DNA of 64,000 nt from the NCBI GenBank assembly GCA_030280995.1, contig JASXTE010000014.1, positions 4,208,656 through 4,272,655 on the forward strand. The letters are read 5' to 3'. Of this stretch, positions 11,001-22,689 are shown one piece after another. Under the pieces are notes generated by a model. It did no database searches. It was given only the letters and a program-made list of their open reading frames with translations, and was not told the DNA's origin. The position numbers were made by a program, and so were the translations under genes. The first letter of the stretch is position 1. Every line of letters starts with the position of its first letter. Source of the stretch: Hemileia vastatrix (taxonomy: Eukaryota > Basidiomycota > Pucciniomycetes > Pucciniales > Zaghouaniaceae).

Positions 11001-12336
11001 TGTAGAGTAGACTCCTACAGTCACCTTGCTGCAGGAAGAGTCCAAGGGAGTCGGAATGACAAAAATAAATCCCTTTCCCTCTAAGTAAACGTAAGATTCA
11101 ATTAACTAAGCTTGAAAATCAACTTGAAGAGTGGAATAGATGAAATCCTGATTGAAAAACTTTGAAAGTGTTGGAAACCTATAATAAAGGAAAATCTAAG
11201 TGCAACTAACTGTTACACCAGCCAACAAAATACCTAGTACCAGATTACACTGATACCAGTCACAGAAAATACTTAGAACAAGCTGCAACACTTTCTCCAG
11301 AAACTGAAGAGTACAGTAAAGTACCCCAGAAACTACCATTGGGATGATCTGTTCAAAGGTGCCTTATTAAAGGTCTGCCCCAGATTTACCCAGTTTCCCA
11401 CCAAAATTGAAGATTGTACTTTATTATATTTTTATTTTATAAATTTTATAAGAAAATTAATAAATTTGAGCTACCCAGGATGAGAGCTATCCAATGGTAC
11501 CCTATATGTTGATATTTTTTATTATAATTGTTGTTATATGTTAAATATTGTTAATTATTAAAAAAGACTCTTATTATCAAAACTAAAAGACAAAAAACAT
11601 GTAGCAGACTAAGATTCTCCCCCTTCTATCTGATTCTCCTACTCCAGACCTTTCCAACAATACCCTACCTGCATAGGATCTACAATTAACTATTGATCTA
11701 CCAAGCATAATAAATTCTAACCAAATTTTGCCACAATAGCCAAACTTTTCTGCAGTGACCAAACTGTGCACTGGTGATCAGACTTTTCTAAAGTGACCAA
11801 ACTTTGCACTTTTGATCAGACTTTTCTGTAGTGACCAAACTTTGCACTCATGACCAGACTTTTCTACAGTGACCAAACTTTGCACTGGTGATCAGACTTT
11901 CCCATTGTGAGCAAATTTTGCCACAATGAGCTGTTTTTGCCATAATGAGCTAATTTGGCTAGAGTGAGCTAAACTTGCCACAGTGAGTTAATTTTTTCAC
12001 CATGACCAAACTTGGCCACAATGACAGAATTTTTCCAGTACACTTCACTTTTTCACCAGAAAATCACCGGAGCAAACTGGAGCACACCAGAGCGCACCAG
12101 AAAAAAAGTGGCCATTCCAAGAGCACACTTCCTTCACCAAAAATACAAATCCATAAAACCATCAAATTACAAAATAAATACCACATATAACCATTCCAAA
12201 ACACCAAAAATCAACCCAAAAAAATCCAGTTAACTCCCTTCAACCAAATTAACACCTGGTAACACCATGATCTTCTTCCAACCAAGTTCCAATCAAATTT
12301 TCACCTAAGTGGCCTACCCAGATTTGGAATGCCACA
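11001..12336 (-). repeat. Element A 3' LTR (left copy)
   Basis: It begins TGTAGAG and ends ACA on the plus strand, and it matches 30349-31703 along its whole length with small indels. It contains a run of ~38-bp repeats ('gtgaccaaactttgcactggtgatcagacttttct', about 11745-11910) and a second block of 'gagctaatttt' words. Minus-strand transcription would read toward 11001. The TG...CA-type ends and the adjacent polypurine tract support the boundary. Confidence 0.88.
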
Positions 12337-12348
12337 TCCTCCCTCCAA
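12337..12348 (-). other. Element A polypurine tract
   Basis: Read on the minus strand, TTGGAGGGAGGA lies directly upstream of the LTR start. It is identical to the tract in element C. Confidence 0.75.
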
Positions 12349-13216
12349 TAAAGAATGTCCTCATTCTTTGAATTTGCATGTTCAATAAATATATAATCCT
12401 ACTTTTATCTTCTCCATATTCATCTCTTCATCATTTCTTCAACATCCCACTCCATCTACATAAACTTATTTCTACTTTCTAAGACACTCTCACCAATAAT
12501 CATGAATAATAAATTAGAGAAGATTGTTGATGCAGAGTTTTGATGATGATGTAGAAAAATTTCAGCAAAATTATTTGTTTTAATTTTATAGTTAGTGCTT
12601 TAGTAAACATGAATCCTGATCTTTTCTTCATATTAAATTGTTTTAAATTCATCTCTTCATATATTTTCATTTTGAAATAAAATCTATTTGCCTCGTGATG
12701 CTTCCAACTACTGAGAGCAAGGTTTGAATCCCTTCAGACTCCCCTATACCAGTCTCTACTAATATGCATTAAGATAGTAGGCTCCACACCTACTGAGCTA
12801 AATACTTGATTCCATTCTCATCAAATGAGCCAAATACTCCTGATTCCATTCTCTTTGATTGAGCCAAATACTTGATCCAATTCTCGCCATAAGGTCCTCC
12901 AAGCTTCATACCATTTAGCCTATTCAAGGCACACTACTTTTCCAACTACCATATCCTCCTTTAAAAATTTCATTAAAACATTCAAATAAACCACCTTTTA
13001 ATAATTCATCTCTTAAATAATGATAATCACCATATTTTCACCATGTTTAGCACCATAATTATCATTATAATTTCATCATCCATTACCTCCACAATGTTAA
13101 CCACTACATTTTCAAAATCAAACATACTCCCTTTTAAAATTTTGAGTACCAGTGATAAATTAAGTAATTTGTTGATTTTTAATTGAATAGACTTCATAAA
13201 AAATTCTGCATTACCA
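12349..13216. other. No gene seen; element A 3' non-coding region
   Basis: This is AT-rich DNA with no open frame I can support. Repeated words such as 'gagccaaatacttgattccattctc' (about 12795-12880) suggest a small local duplication. Unlike elements B and C, I see no antisense cysteine-cluster gene here. Confidence 0.5.
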
Positions 13217-13800
13217 GTTTAGATGTCTTGGTGGACAGTGATAAATTAAAATGAGTGCATAGATTTGCATAGAATATTCCAGTTTAAGGTCATGGGGGAC
13301 CCATATTGTAAATCTCTTTTAAATTGTCCAAATAACAATTGAATTTCCAGTTTAATGTCATAGAGGACAAAGAATGAGTTATTTTCTAGTTTAGGGCCAT
13401 AGTGGACCAAAGAATGATAAACTTGCCAGTTTAAGGTCATGATGGACCAAACATTTACTGAACTACCAGCTTAAGGTCATGGTGGACCAAACTTTTGATT
13501 GACACCTACTCCAACTTCTATCCTAAACCTTTCTCCAAAATTATCCATAAAATCTTGAACATCCTTGAAAATTATTCAGTTTAAAGTCTTGGAGGACTAA
13601 CAGCATATCTTAAAATAAATTCATAAACAGCCAGTTTAAAGTCTTAGAGGACTAACAGATCCAATGAGGAACCAAATTCTTGAAATAAAATTGTAAAAAC
13701 TATCCAGTTTAAAGTCTTAGTGGACTAACAGATCTTGAATACAAATAAGACCTTAAATAAAGTCTTGAAAAGAAGCCGGTTTAAAGTCTTGGAGGACTAA
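13217..13800 (-). repeat. 'ccagtttaaagtcttggaggac' array in element A
   Basis: There are about ten imperfect copies, near 13217, 13270, 13349, 13386, 13426, 13465, 13579, 13631, 13704 and 13776, spaced 37-114 bp. Read on the element's own (minus) strand the word is GTCCWCCAAGACTTTAAACTGG, the same as the array in element C. The 3' location in the element is also the same. Confidence 0.85.
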
Positions 13801-14293
13801 ACATTTTGAAATAGGATCCAATTTTCCTCAAGTTCCTCTTGACCCTTTTTCTTATATAAAATATACTATATAAAAAATAAACTAAAAATAAAATTGAAAA
13901 TAAAATTTAACAAAATTTAAAAAAAAATAATTGTATGTTTATATATTTATTTTATTTTTATTTTTTGTTAGTTTTTTTTTATTTTTTACATTTTTATTTT
14001 ATTTTTTATTATTTTTATTTTTTTATTTTTTTAATGATGAAAATAATAAAAGGTTATAAAAGATTGTTATGAAATAAAATTTAAAGTTTCATTTAAAAGA
14101 ATGATAAACAAATTTGAAATATAAAATTTATGAAAGGTAATATAAAATTTAAAAGATGCCCCCAGTTCAATTGATCAACCATACCCTCGACATCATACCT
14201 ACATCCAAGTGCAACTTGATGTGGTTACACAATTTTGAGAAATTGAAAATACAAAATTAATAAATGAAAGTTTAGAAAAATAAAATTTATGAT
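13801..14293. other. Low-complexity A/T tract
   Basis: About 13850-14130 is almost pure A and T, with long 'tttttatttt' runs. No gene is seen. A diverged copy of the 'gatgtggttacac...ttgatcaa' module sits at 14161-14232. Confidence 0.6.
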
Positions 14294-14355
14294 AATGATC
14301 ACTGGGTGGGCTCCCTCCCATTTGTAAAAATGATTAGAGACTACCAGTGATCATT
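14294..14355 (-). other. Hairpin with AATGATCACTGG stem (element A)
   Basis: AATGATCACTGG at 14294-14305 is mirrored by CCAGTGATCATT ending at 14355, a perfect 12-bp stem. It corresponds to the hairpin at 8877-8932 in element C, including the 'gggtgggct' and 'gagactacc' flanks of the stem. Confidence 0.6.
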
Positions 14356-15408
14356 ACTGTCAGCCAGGCTACTAGACTTAACCAGTGAAATAATTAATTA
14401 TTTACTGGATGAAGCCGCACCTTATCATTTTAATTATTATTTAATTATAATTTAGTTACATTAAAATTAGTTATAATAAATTAACTAATTACAGAATGAT
14501 AAAATTAAATAAATAATTAAAATTAAAATATAAAATTGTCCCTTATATTTTTCTCTAACACCGTGCTCATTTGACAGGTTGTAAAAAATAAAAATTTATA
14601 TTAAAAAATAGGTATTAAGATAAAATAAGATTTTAATATTCAAATAATATTAAGTATATACAAAAAATTCAAATTTCTTATTTAGGATTGACTTCTACAG
14701 TAAATATTAAAGAAATTGATGTATTTCTGACATACTCTGTAAATACATCTTTTTGACGCCTTCTTTTTAGAATAACTTTATTATTTGAAAATGCTCCTTC
14801 TGGAATATTTTTTTCTCTCTCTCATACTACTGTTTTTAGAATTTGATTGCCGTGCTTTGTCTCTCCTTTGCCTATAAATGGCCTCTCTTTTTGTTGTCTT
14901 TTCATCATTCCTTTACTACATCACTTAATTACAATAATAACAAATCAAAACTTATTCTTATAATCTATAGCATTAGTATTTACAATATGTAACTCTAATA
15001 TATAATTTATATTAATATTTTAATCATACCTCTTTTAAATTGAGTAAAATAATCATCCTTGATTTAAGAAATACGTACAAATTTGTTGAGAGTCCATTTA
15101 AACCTTCAGAATCCTCGTAAAAACTTCATACCAATCTTCTAGACCAAAAGTGTACCTTGAAAATTACTCTTAACAAAATTTTAATAGTATTATAAAAAAT
15201 TAAAATGAACAAAACGCATATATCATTTTTTAAAAACAATCTGACATAAAATAAATAACAAAAATAAAAATAAAAAGAATCTTGAATCTGGCAGTGGGAG
15301 CATTGTCTCTTCATGCGTTCAAGTTTATAGTCTTAGCGGACTTCCTAAAGATCAAAAACAAAGCCTGGATTCAACTAGAAACAGGGAAAAATTGGTAATG
15401 AACATTGT
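14356..15408. other. No gene seen; element A 3' non-coding region
   Basis: This is AT-rich DNA with no supported frame. One further degenerate copy of the 'agtttatagtcttagcggac' word occurs near 15326. Confidence 0.5.
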
Positions 15409-15450
15409 GGGGTAATTGTGTATAGAGCAGCCAGCCCATCAATTACCCCC
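15409..15450 (-). other. Conserved hairpin, element A copy
   Basis: In the element's orientation the stem is GGGGTAATTG/CAATTACCCC around a loop with 'gggctggctgctct'. Compared with copy C2 (GGTAACTG/CAGTTACC) one base pair changed from C-G to T-A on both sides, so pairing is kept. Confidence 0.65.
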
Positions 15451-15654
15451 AAACTTGCCAATATTTAATTCAGAAGGTTCCCCTGTCAAAACTTCTACCA
15501 ATAAAAAATTTATCATTCCAACATATATCTTCCCCATAATTTTTGTCACTTTTAAGAGTTTTAAGAATTTTCAAACAATTGTCTTCATAAATGTCATAAA
15601 TTTTGTTTACAGTTTTGTCTCCCATACCATAGTAAAACAACAGTAATAATTTTA

Positions 15655-15866
15655 ATAAGAAAGTAGTTTATCCTTGCTTCGGAGTTAAAATTTGAAAAAA
15701 ATTTATTTAAGTGATTATGTAGTTTATCATCGTTTTGGAGTTAACCTTCAAACAATTGTAGAAATAGTTTACCCTCATTTTGGAGTTAAAATTTGACAAA
15801 ATTTTATTTAATTGATTATGTAGTTTATCCTCGTTTTGGAGTTAACTTTCAGCACTCCTGGTTCCT
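15655..15866 (-). repeat. Repeats of the L-Q-N-E-D-K-L coding word just after the integrase stop
   Basis: Four copies of 'tagtttatcctcgttttggagttaa' or close variants (near 15665, 15720, 15766 and 15820) read on the minus strand as CTC CAA AAC GAG GAT AAA CTA. This is L-Q-N-E-D-K-L, in frame with the integrase but after its stop codon. The same heptapeptide type occurs inside the polyprotein. Confidence 0.6.
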
Positions 15867-17193
15867 CTAGGATAGAACCATTTGACTTGATTGGCAGCTA
15901 CCCTCTTCTTTAAAATTACTCCATCCAATTCTTCCAAAACATATGAACTGCCAGACACCTGTTCTCTGACTTTATAAGGTCCATTCCACCTATCTGCAAA
16001 CATCTTCCCCCACTGGATTTCCAAACTCCAATTATACACCAAAACCATATCTCCAGTCTTCAAAGGTTTCCTGAGCCTGTGTGCTAATCTTTCATCTCAA
16101 TACCTTACTGAATGATTTCTGATTTTAATCATTCTAGAATATGCCTTTTCTAAGTATTATTTTTTCTTCTCCAGCTGCATCATTCTTGCACATAACAATT
16201 CTTCAGTAGTGTTAACGGTATACCAATCTAATCAAAGATATGATTCAGCCTCTAAATTAACTGTTAAAACTGCTTTTTGTTCAAAAACTAGTTCATAGGG
16301 GAATATCCAGTCATCCTTTTGGCAGTGATTCTGTCAGCAAATAATACTAAGGGTAAATAGTGCCTCCATTATTCAGCACTTTTTCCACACATTTTAACTA
16401 ATGCATCCTTTATAACTTGATTCCCTCTTTCAACAATTCCTTCAGCTTCAGGATAATAAGGGGTTGCTACCCTAACCTTTGATCCAACCTTTGATATAGC
16501 TTCCATAAATTCTGCCCCAAATTCAGGTCCTCCATCAACTGTTACCAATTTAATAACTCCATATTGATACACCCAATCCTTCAAAAAGAAATCTGCCACA
16601 TTTTTAGCATTAAAATTAATAAGAGGCTCTGCCTCTACCCAACCAGATAAATCATCTCTGGCTACAATTAAATATTTATACCGTCCCTCCTTAATATGAG
16701 CGGCATCCAAGCTAACCCTTCCAAAGAGAGTATTTTTGCTGGTAGCATGTCCAGGTTCTTTTGGCCTTAAATAACTTCTTCTTTGACATTCTTCACATGA
16801 CTGAACCCACTGTTTAACAGCCATCTTCATGCCTGGCCACCAAAATTGATCAGCAATTCTTCTGAACGTTTCTCCAACACCTCTATGCCCAAGATCTTCA
16901 TGCAGTTACTTTAAAAATAATTCTTGCCCTTTCTATTAAGTTAAAACTATGTGAGGGTTTGGATACCTCCTTTTCATTAATCCTTGACCAGATAAGTAAA
17001 ACGTAGATGACTTCCTTTTTATAGCCACCCATTCATCATCTTCACAATCTTCTGGCCTTTCTAAAGTCAATAAATATTTGACCAACAACAAATAAAAATC
17101 ACTCTGACTCCAGACTTCATCTTGAAAATTGATTAATATAATATCAATGGGCACTTCTCTATCACCAATATCACCTGCACATGAATGAGCCAA
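15842..17193 (-). pseudogene. Element A integrase
   Basis: The minus-strand segments are 17193-16936 (end of RNase H/IN linker, ending NPHIVLT), 16830-16369 (integrase core) and 16063-15842 (C-terminal domain), with frame breaks between them. The core shows CEECQRRSYLRP at its N-terminus, then D of SLDAAH, D of VTVDGGPEF and E of EGIVERGNQ in D,D-35-E order. The C-terminal part has MVLVYNW, DRWNGPYKV and VKWFYPRGT. It is the same family as element C. Two or more frameshifts or stops mean no functional enzyme. It would have acted with the reverse transcriptase encoded to its right as one polyprotein. Confidence 0.88.
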
Positions 17194-17232
17194 TAGAAGT
17201 TGACCACAAATTTGATTCTTTATTGAACTATG

Positions 17233-19211
17233 TCAATATTCTTCTTCTAAACCTTTTGACATCTTAGAAACCAAATTCGAAAATACCTCTTTCTCTTCTT
17301 TGCCCTTTATACACATAGATTTGTTCTTCCTTTTTTTAAACAAAATCTCTAATTCTCCAACATATACACCCTTCCTTAACCTACTATTATCCCAAACTAC
17401 CACTCTATCTTCATCTATATACACAACATCTTCTTCTACCTCTTTTTTACCAAATTTATTCACACCGATTTCATCAATTTTATCAACATAAAAATAATTT
17501 TCCAGTTTATCCTCTTGGTGGAGGTCATCATCACAATCATCTAAACACAATAGTTCTTCCAGTTTAACCTCATGGGGGAGGTATGGAAATTCTTCAGCTC
17601 CTTTAGTGCTGGCTTTAATCATAGGTATATCTTCATTGAACTCTTCTGAGTCTGAATCATCTTCAGTGGGTGGTCTTCTTGACAAACCATCTGGCATAAT
17701 AAAAGTTTTGCCAGGCTTATGAACTAAGTCAAAGGAAAATGTTGAATTAATGCTACCCATCTAGTCATAGCTGCATTTGGTAAACTTGGGGAATTAATCA
17801 TTTGAATTAAAGATTTTGCATTTACTTGCAATTTGAAGTGTTGGCCCCACAAAACATTTTGAAGTTTTTTTAAATTTTTGCCACTCCACACAGTTCCAAT
17901 TTTGGCTGAGAATAACTTGATTTGACTTTGGTGAATACCACAGATTCATACCTAACTGGCCTAATGTAACCAGCTTTATCCATCTGAGACAAAACTCCCC
18001 CAGCAGCAACCTGACTTGAGTCAACTTCTAAATAAATCCTACCAGCATCTTTTCCATAATCTAACTTGTGCAGGACTAAATCCTTCCCCACAACCTTCAT
18101 CAATCTCTCAAACACCCTTTCACACTCTTCATCCCACTCCCAGTCTGCATCCTTTCTTGTCAACCTTCTCAACGGAGCTGCCAATGAAGAAAAGTCCTTG
18201 ATAAACATTCAAACATAAACACATACGCCAAAAAACCCCCTAACTTTGGTTGTATGCTTGGGTCTTGGCCAGGACTGAATTTTATTCATTTTCTTCTTGG
18301 ACATAATCCTACCCTCTCTACATACCACATGATCTAAAATCTCTAAAGCTGGCACACAACACGAAAGTTTTGAGCCCAAAATAGTTAAACCAGATTCTTC
18401 AATTCTAAACAAGATCCTCTCTAAAGTGATTGCATACTTCCAGATGAATTTTTGTATCCCTGGGTTCTCCTCCAAAAATTCATTATCATAATCTGTTGAA
18501 GGTCTTTTAAGTCCTCCATCGTCAATAAAGATTCCAGCATATTGAGGAATTACATCTTGAAGAATCTAAGCCATCTGAGCTTGATAAACGGCAACTAAAT
18601 TTGTTGCTCCTTGAGGTAATCTTGTCAATTGTAATTGTCCTAGCGTTGTATCAAAAGTAGCGAGAGGCCTAGAGTCTGGATGCAACTCTCTCTCATCATA
18701 TTCCCCCATAATATCTCCTATACCATAACACACTCTCCCAGAAAACACTTCCACAAACTCCTCAGCACTAGGTGGTATACCAGCATCCTTTATTGTAACC
18801 CTATTTAATTTCCTGAGACAATGAACTACTCTAAGTTTGCCATTTGGTTTCTTGATACAAAATACCTGACTAGAATAACTTGAAGATGATTGCTCAAACA
18901 GTCCAGTGCAAATCCATTCTCTGACAATCTTAAATATAAGCTTCTTTTAATGCAGCTGGAATTGGGATTGGTTTTTGCTGCCATGGTTCATGACATACCA
19001 CAGGAATCTTGTAAGGCTCCCCATAGGAATGCTTCAACACACCCCTCTCCTCTTCTACAAAAGCAATGGCCTTCCCTCTCTTGACCATCACATCCAGCAA
19101 CAACTTCATCTCTTTTCCAGACAACCAACCATCAGATCCAAAATTAACAACACCTAATCTATCAAAAGTGATTCTTGACGTTTCAGAAAATTCAGGCAGA
19201 TTCTTCACCAA
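17233..19211 (-). pseudogene. Element A reverse transcriptase and RNase H
   Basis: Several minus-strand frames cover the domain. 19211-18930 is the N-terminal connector with the EERGVLKHSYGEPY and WQQKPIPIP motifs known in rust Gypsy polyproteins. 18754-18566 has GEYDERELHPDSRPLA and the LPQGATN motif. Around 18540-18520, FIDDGG is the Y/FxDD catalytic box. 18475-18209 is the thumb. 18208-17870 has RLTRKDADWEW and the RNase H start EVDSSQVAAGGVLSQ. 17760-17233 is the rest of RNase H (VHKPGKTFIMPDGLSRRPP) and an acidic linker. At least four frame breaks are present, and the stretch around 18770-18930 has several stops. The order RT-RNaseH-integrase identifies Ty3/Gypsy. Confidence 0.87.
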
Positions 19212-19292
19212 GGGACATTCATAAGGATCTTTTTATAGCCTTGGTCTTCTCAAAGGTGGATGTAATTCAGCAGGTAGCGGTTCGTTAATCTG

Positions 19293-19733
19293 TCAGATTT
19301 TATTTGCTACCTTCTTATATTTTTCTGCTTCCACATCTACATAAGCTTGAGGTAAAAAATTAATTTTTGTATTGCCATTAAAAATTTTATCAATAGAGTT
19401 TTCTTCATTTTCAGAATCAGAATCAAAATGAGTAGGATAATATTTTATTTCATTTTTAAATTTAACCTTTTTCTCTTTTCCATCATCTAGTTCATCAAAA
19501 AAACTTCCAACACGTTTAATTCCCTTATCTATCATAAAATCACCAGTAATAAAAGTTGGCAGTTTATCCTCTTTCTGGAGGACCGGAATCAAATTATCAC
19601 AAAAATTATTTTTTTGTGTTTTAATTATACTAAGATTTTTTATAGAATTTCGATGAAATAATTGTAGTTTACCCTCTTTCTGGACGTTGGAAAATAAACC
19701 GTTCCAATTTTTATTCAACATAATATTTCCCAT
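19293..19733 (-). CDS. Element A polyprotein linker between protease and RT
   Basis: This is an open 146-codon fragment upstream of the reverse transcriptase, without a recognised enzymatic domain. It is acidic in the second half (HFDSDSENEEN) and ends with AEKYKKVANKI, which in related polyproteins leads straight into the RT connector. It contains two copies of a short motif, VQKEGKLQLF and VLQKEDKLPTF, related to the repeats after the integrase and to LPHEVKLEELL and LHQEDKLENYF further downstream. Element B separates it from gag-protease. Confidence 0.55.
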   Translation of the reverse strand: MGNIMLNKNWNGLFSNVQKEGKLQLFHRNSIKNLSIIKTQKNNFCDNLIPVLQKEDKLPTFITGDFMIDKGIKRVGSFFDELDDGKEKKVKFKNEIKYYPTHFDSDSENEENSIDKIFNGNTKINFLPQAYVDVEAEKYKKVANKI

Positions 19734-19880
19734 CTACCCTCTTAATCCATTCTTGAATGTGATCAAAAAACTTGACAGAGAAGTGAGACAAACCAAAAAT
19801 TTGAAGACATAATAACAATTTAATTTATTATTAACAGAAAATAATTGAGAATCCACTTGAATTATCTCCAAGTGAGCTGA

Positions 19881-20684
19881 TGTCACCAGACGACCTACGC
19901 ACAAGGTTGAGGGTGTTCCTGGAAGTGAGATGGAGGGAGGAGTTTAAAAACTTCTTTGATGCACAGAGGAAATGTTCGAGGAAGTGATTTGAATGACTCT
20001 AAGGAAGAGCTACTGCTTTGAGATATGTTTGAGAAGAATTCTAATATAATTTAAAGTAATATTAAATTCTTAAAATCTCACAAAGGGTTGGAAACTCAAT
20101 AATCAAAGATTTAGGATTTAGAAATGATTACTGATAAAATAAGGAAAGATACAATAATAATGATTTAACTTAAAGCTTTTACCACTAATAACTATAAATA
20201 CGTTTTATAATTTAATTCTAAAGAATGTCGAACCAAAAACCCAACCCCTTTTATATCCTTTACTCCTCCTCCCATTGACCTCATACCCATCCACTATTCT
20301 GCACACCACAGACCATTAAAATACACCTGTTACACCTGGACCCTCCTCACTAACATCCGTCAACCCCTTAGTCCTCCACTAACTATTCCTTTCATGCTCA
20401 CTAACCCTTTTAATATTCCACAGACATTTAAAAAACCTTTTAGCGTACTATTACATTGACTATTGCGCGGTACGTCGCTTATTGAGAAAAAGACTAAGAC
20501 ACACTATTGAGAGATTTACTAATTTACATTTAGAGTTTAGACTAGCGCGGTTGAATAGCGAGTACACAAAGGAAAGTCGCAGTTGCTATGGAGAATTGCT
20601 TTCTGCGCTTCAAGTATGGATTTAAACCTCTTATTATTGATTTAATGAGCTGCTTTTGCCTCGAGTGTCACGTGGCATGTGAAA
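19881..20684 (-). repeat. Element B 3' LTR (left copy)
   Basis: It matches 26590-27396 nearly base for base. Its plus-strand right end is 92 bp upstream of the antisense accessory start codon at 20777, so the LTR or its edge is the likely promoter region for that gene (inference). Confidence 0.92.
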
Positions 20685-20776
20685 GATTCCAGGGTATAAG
20701 AATGGGAGCTCCGTTGAGCATAAGACATACTTCCCACACTAGTTTCCCTTCATTTAAATTTTATTTATATATTATT

Positions 20777-21730
20777 ATGTCAGCTTGTCCAACTCCAGCT
20801 CCCACGCCTCCTCACCCCAAATCAGATGGTGGGCTCGTCACTCAAAAATATTCTCAAGCATGCACAGCTTGTGAATCTATGGAATATTTCTGTGTGGAAA
20901 GCACAGCTACTCAAGGTCCTCGCCAGAAATGTGAGTTTTGTCGATGGAGACGGGTGGCGTGCAATGCCTTAACAAGAAATTCGGATATTGAACAGCGGTT
21001 TACCAAGACAAAAGAAGTGTTGGAAGACATATGGGACATATCAATCAGAGATGACCAGTCAGAAGCAGCTGAAGAGGAAGTTGAAGATGATACGACGCCC
21101 TGGATAAATGAAGGGTAGAAGAGGAGGTGGATGAGTTAGTGGAGGAAGATGAGGAAGAAGTCCCCATTTCAAGGCAGACACCGAAAAAACGGCGGATGGT
21201 CATCAAAGATGACAAGGAAGAGAAAGAAGTGGTGGCAGAAGCCAAATCGAAATTATTCCTCGAGGCTGACCCGATGTTTGAAGTAAGTTTTTTTTATTTT
21301 ACTTCACTTTAATTTTGTTTTTTCAAAGAAGAATTTTACTGATGACTATGTGATTAAGGATTTAGATGTCATTGCGGAAGCCCCTACGGCGGAAACTTCA
21401 AATGTGGAAGCTCCCATTGTGGAACCCACTTCTGTGGAAGTGGCCCCATTGATCCCAACCAAAGAACCATTACCAGTGATTGCCTTGAGGGAGGAAAATG
21501 AAGAAACCCTCAATCAGGTGTGGTCAAAAAAACCTTGCCAGGTTTGGCCAGCTCAGTTTATTGAAGATTTTAGTGGAGAAATCGATAAGATTGTCGATGC
21601 CGCCTCCTTCGACATGGCCGAGGAATTACTGGAAATTGGAGAAGTGGTACTGGTAGGAGAGGAGGAAGCTTTTGAAAAATGTAGGAAGGAGATAAGGGTA
21701 ATTTTGGAGAAGATGAAGGGATTGGTTTGA
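20777..21730 (+). pseudogene. Antisense accessory protein of element B with permuted Zn2Cys6-like cluster
   Basis: The start chosen is the ATG at 20777 (MSACPTPAPTP), the first ATG outside the LTR region that leads into the motif. Six cysteines follow, CTAC-x6-C-x12-CEFC-x6-C, with the basic residues RWRRVA between Cys5 and Cys6. The spacing is identical to the element C gene. An acidic stretch and a basic patch (PKKRR) follow. Frame 2 ends at 21116-21118, while the continuation is one frame back; one G missing from the run at 21113-21115 would explain it. A 46-bp GTAAGT...AAAG intron (21283-21328, phase 0) leads to exon 2 (21329-21730), acidic and helical, ending KMKGLV. The total is about 302 aa if the frame were continuous. 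It is transcribed against pol. A nuclear DNA-binding or regulatory role is inference. Confidence 0.68.
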
Positions 21731-21739
21731 GAGAAAATA

Positions 21740-22680
21740 AGAGAGAAAAAAATTTAAAATGAAAGGAGAAAGGAAAAGAAAGAAAGAGGAAAAGAAAAGT
21801 AGAAACAATTTGTATTTATTTATTTTATTTTGTTGTTTTAATTTAAAATTTTAATATTTATTTTATAAGAAAAAAAGAAAAGAAAGAAAAAGATTTAAAT
21901 AAAATTTTGTTTTAAATTTGAAAGAAGAAGTTTAAATGATAGAAGAAAAAAGAATATTTGAATGAAGGAGTTTTAGTTTCAAATTTCAAAAAAGAAAAAG
22001 AAAAAGATTTAAGTCAGAAAAAAGAAGAAAAAGAAAGAAATAGTTGATTGAAATCATTTTGGTGGGAAAGAAAAATTTGTTATTTGTGAAAGTATATTTA
22101 TTGAAGTTTTGAGGAATTTTAGTTATTTGAAAAGAAAAGAAGAAATAATAATTTTTTTTTAAAAAAAGAATTTGAAAGAAAAGAAGTAATTTGTTCAAAG
22201 AATTTTAAAAGAGAGTTTTAGAGGTTGAAGTGAAGTTCGAGAAGACAACCGTGTTGCGTTCGTGCAAAATTTTGTTAGTCCGAAGAAAAAGATATTTTAA
22301 GGAAAGAATGTATATAGAAAATTGAAAAGGAAAAAGAAAAATTTTAAAGAAAAAAGGTTTTAATTTTATTTGTTTTATTTTTTTTAATTTAATTTAATTT
22401 TATTTTAGTTTGATTTTATTTCAGTTTTTTTTTTTTTTATTTATTTTAATTTAATTTAATTTTATTTTATTTATTTTAATTCAATTTTTATTTTATTTTA
22501 TTTTATTTATTTTAAAGAAGGTTGAAAAATTTTGAAAAGAAATAGAATAAAGAATAAGGAAATTTTAAAGTTAAAGATAATTTAGATTTTAAAGATAAAA
22601 AGGAAAAAGAAAGAAAAGAAAAGAAAAAAAGAGAGTTTTAAGGTTTTGGTTTTAAAGGATATTTAAGATGAAAAGATTTT
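21740..22680. other. Purine-rich and T-rich low-complexity spacer in element B
   Basis: There are long plus-strand purine runs ('gaaaagaaagaaaaag') at about 21740-22200 and 22540-22660, and 'ttttatttaattt' runs at about 22360-22520. No gene is seen. It separates the ends of two converging genes: the antisense accessory gene and element B pol. Confidence 0.6.
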
Positions 22681-22689
22681 AGAAGTTTG

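Noticed and set aside
12349..15400. An antisense cysteine-cluster gene in element A, as in B and C
   Set aside because: I looked on the plus strand for the C-x2-C-x6-C pattern and found none; the region has only short frames.
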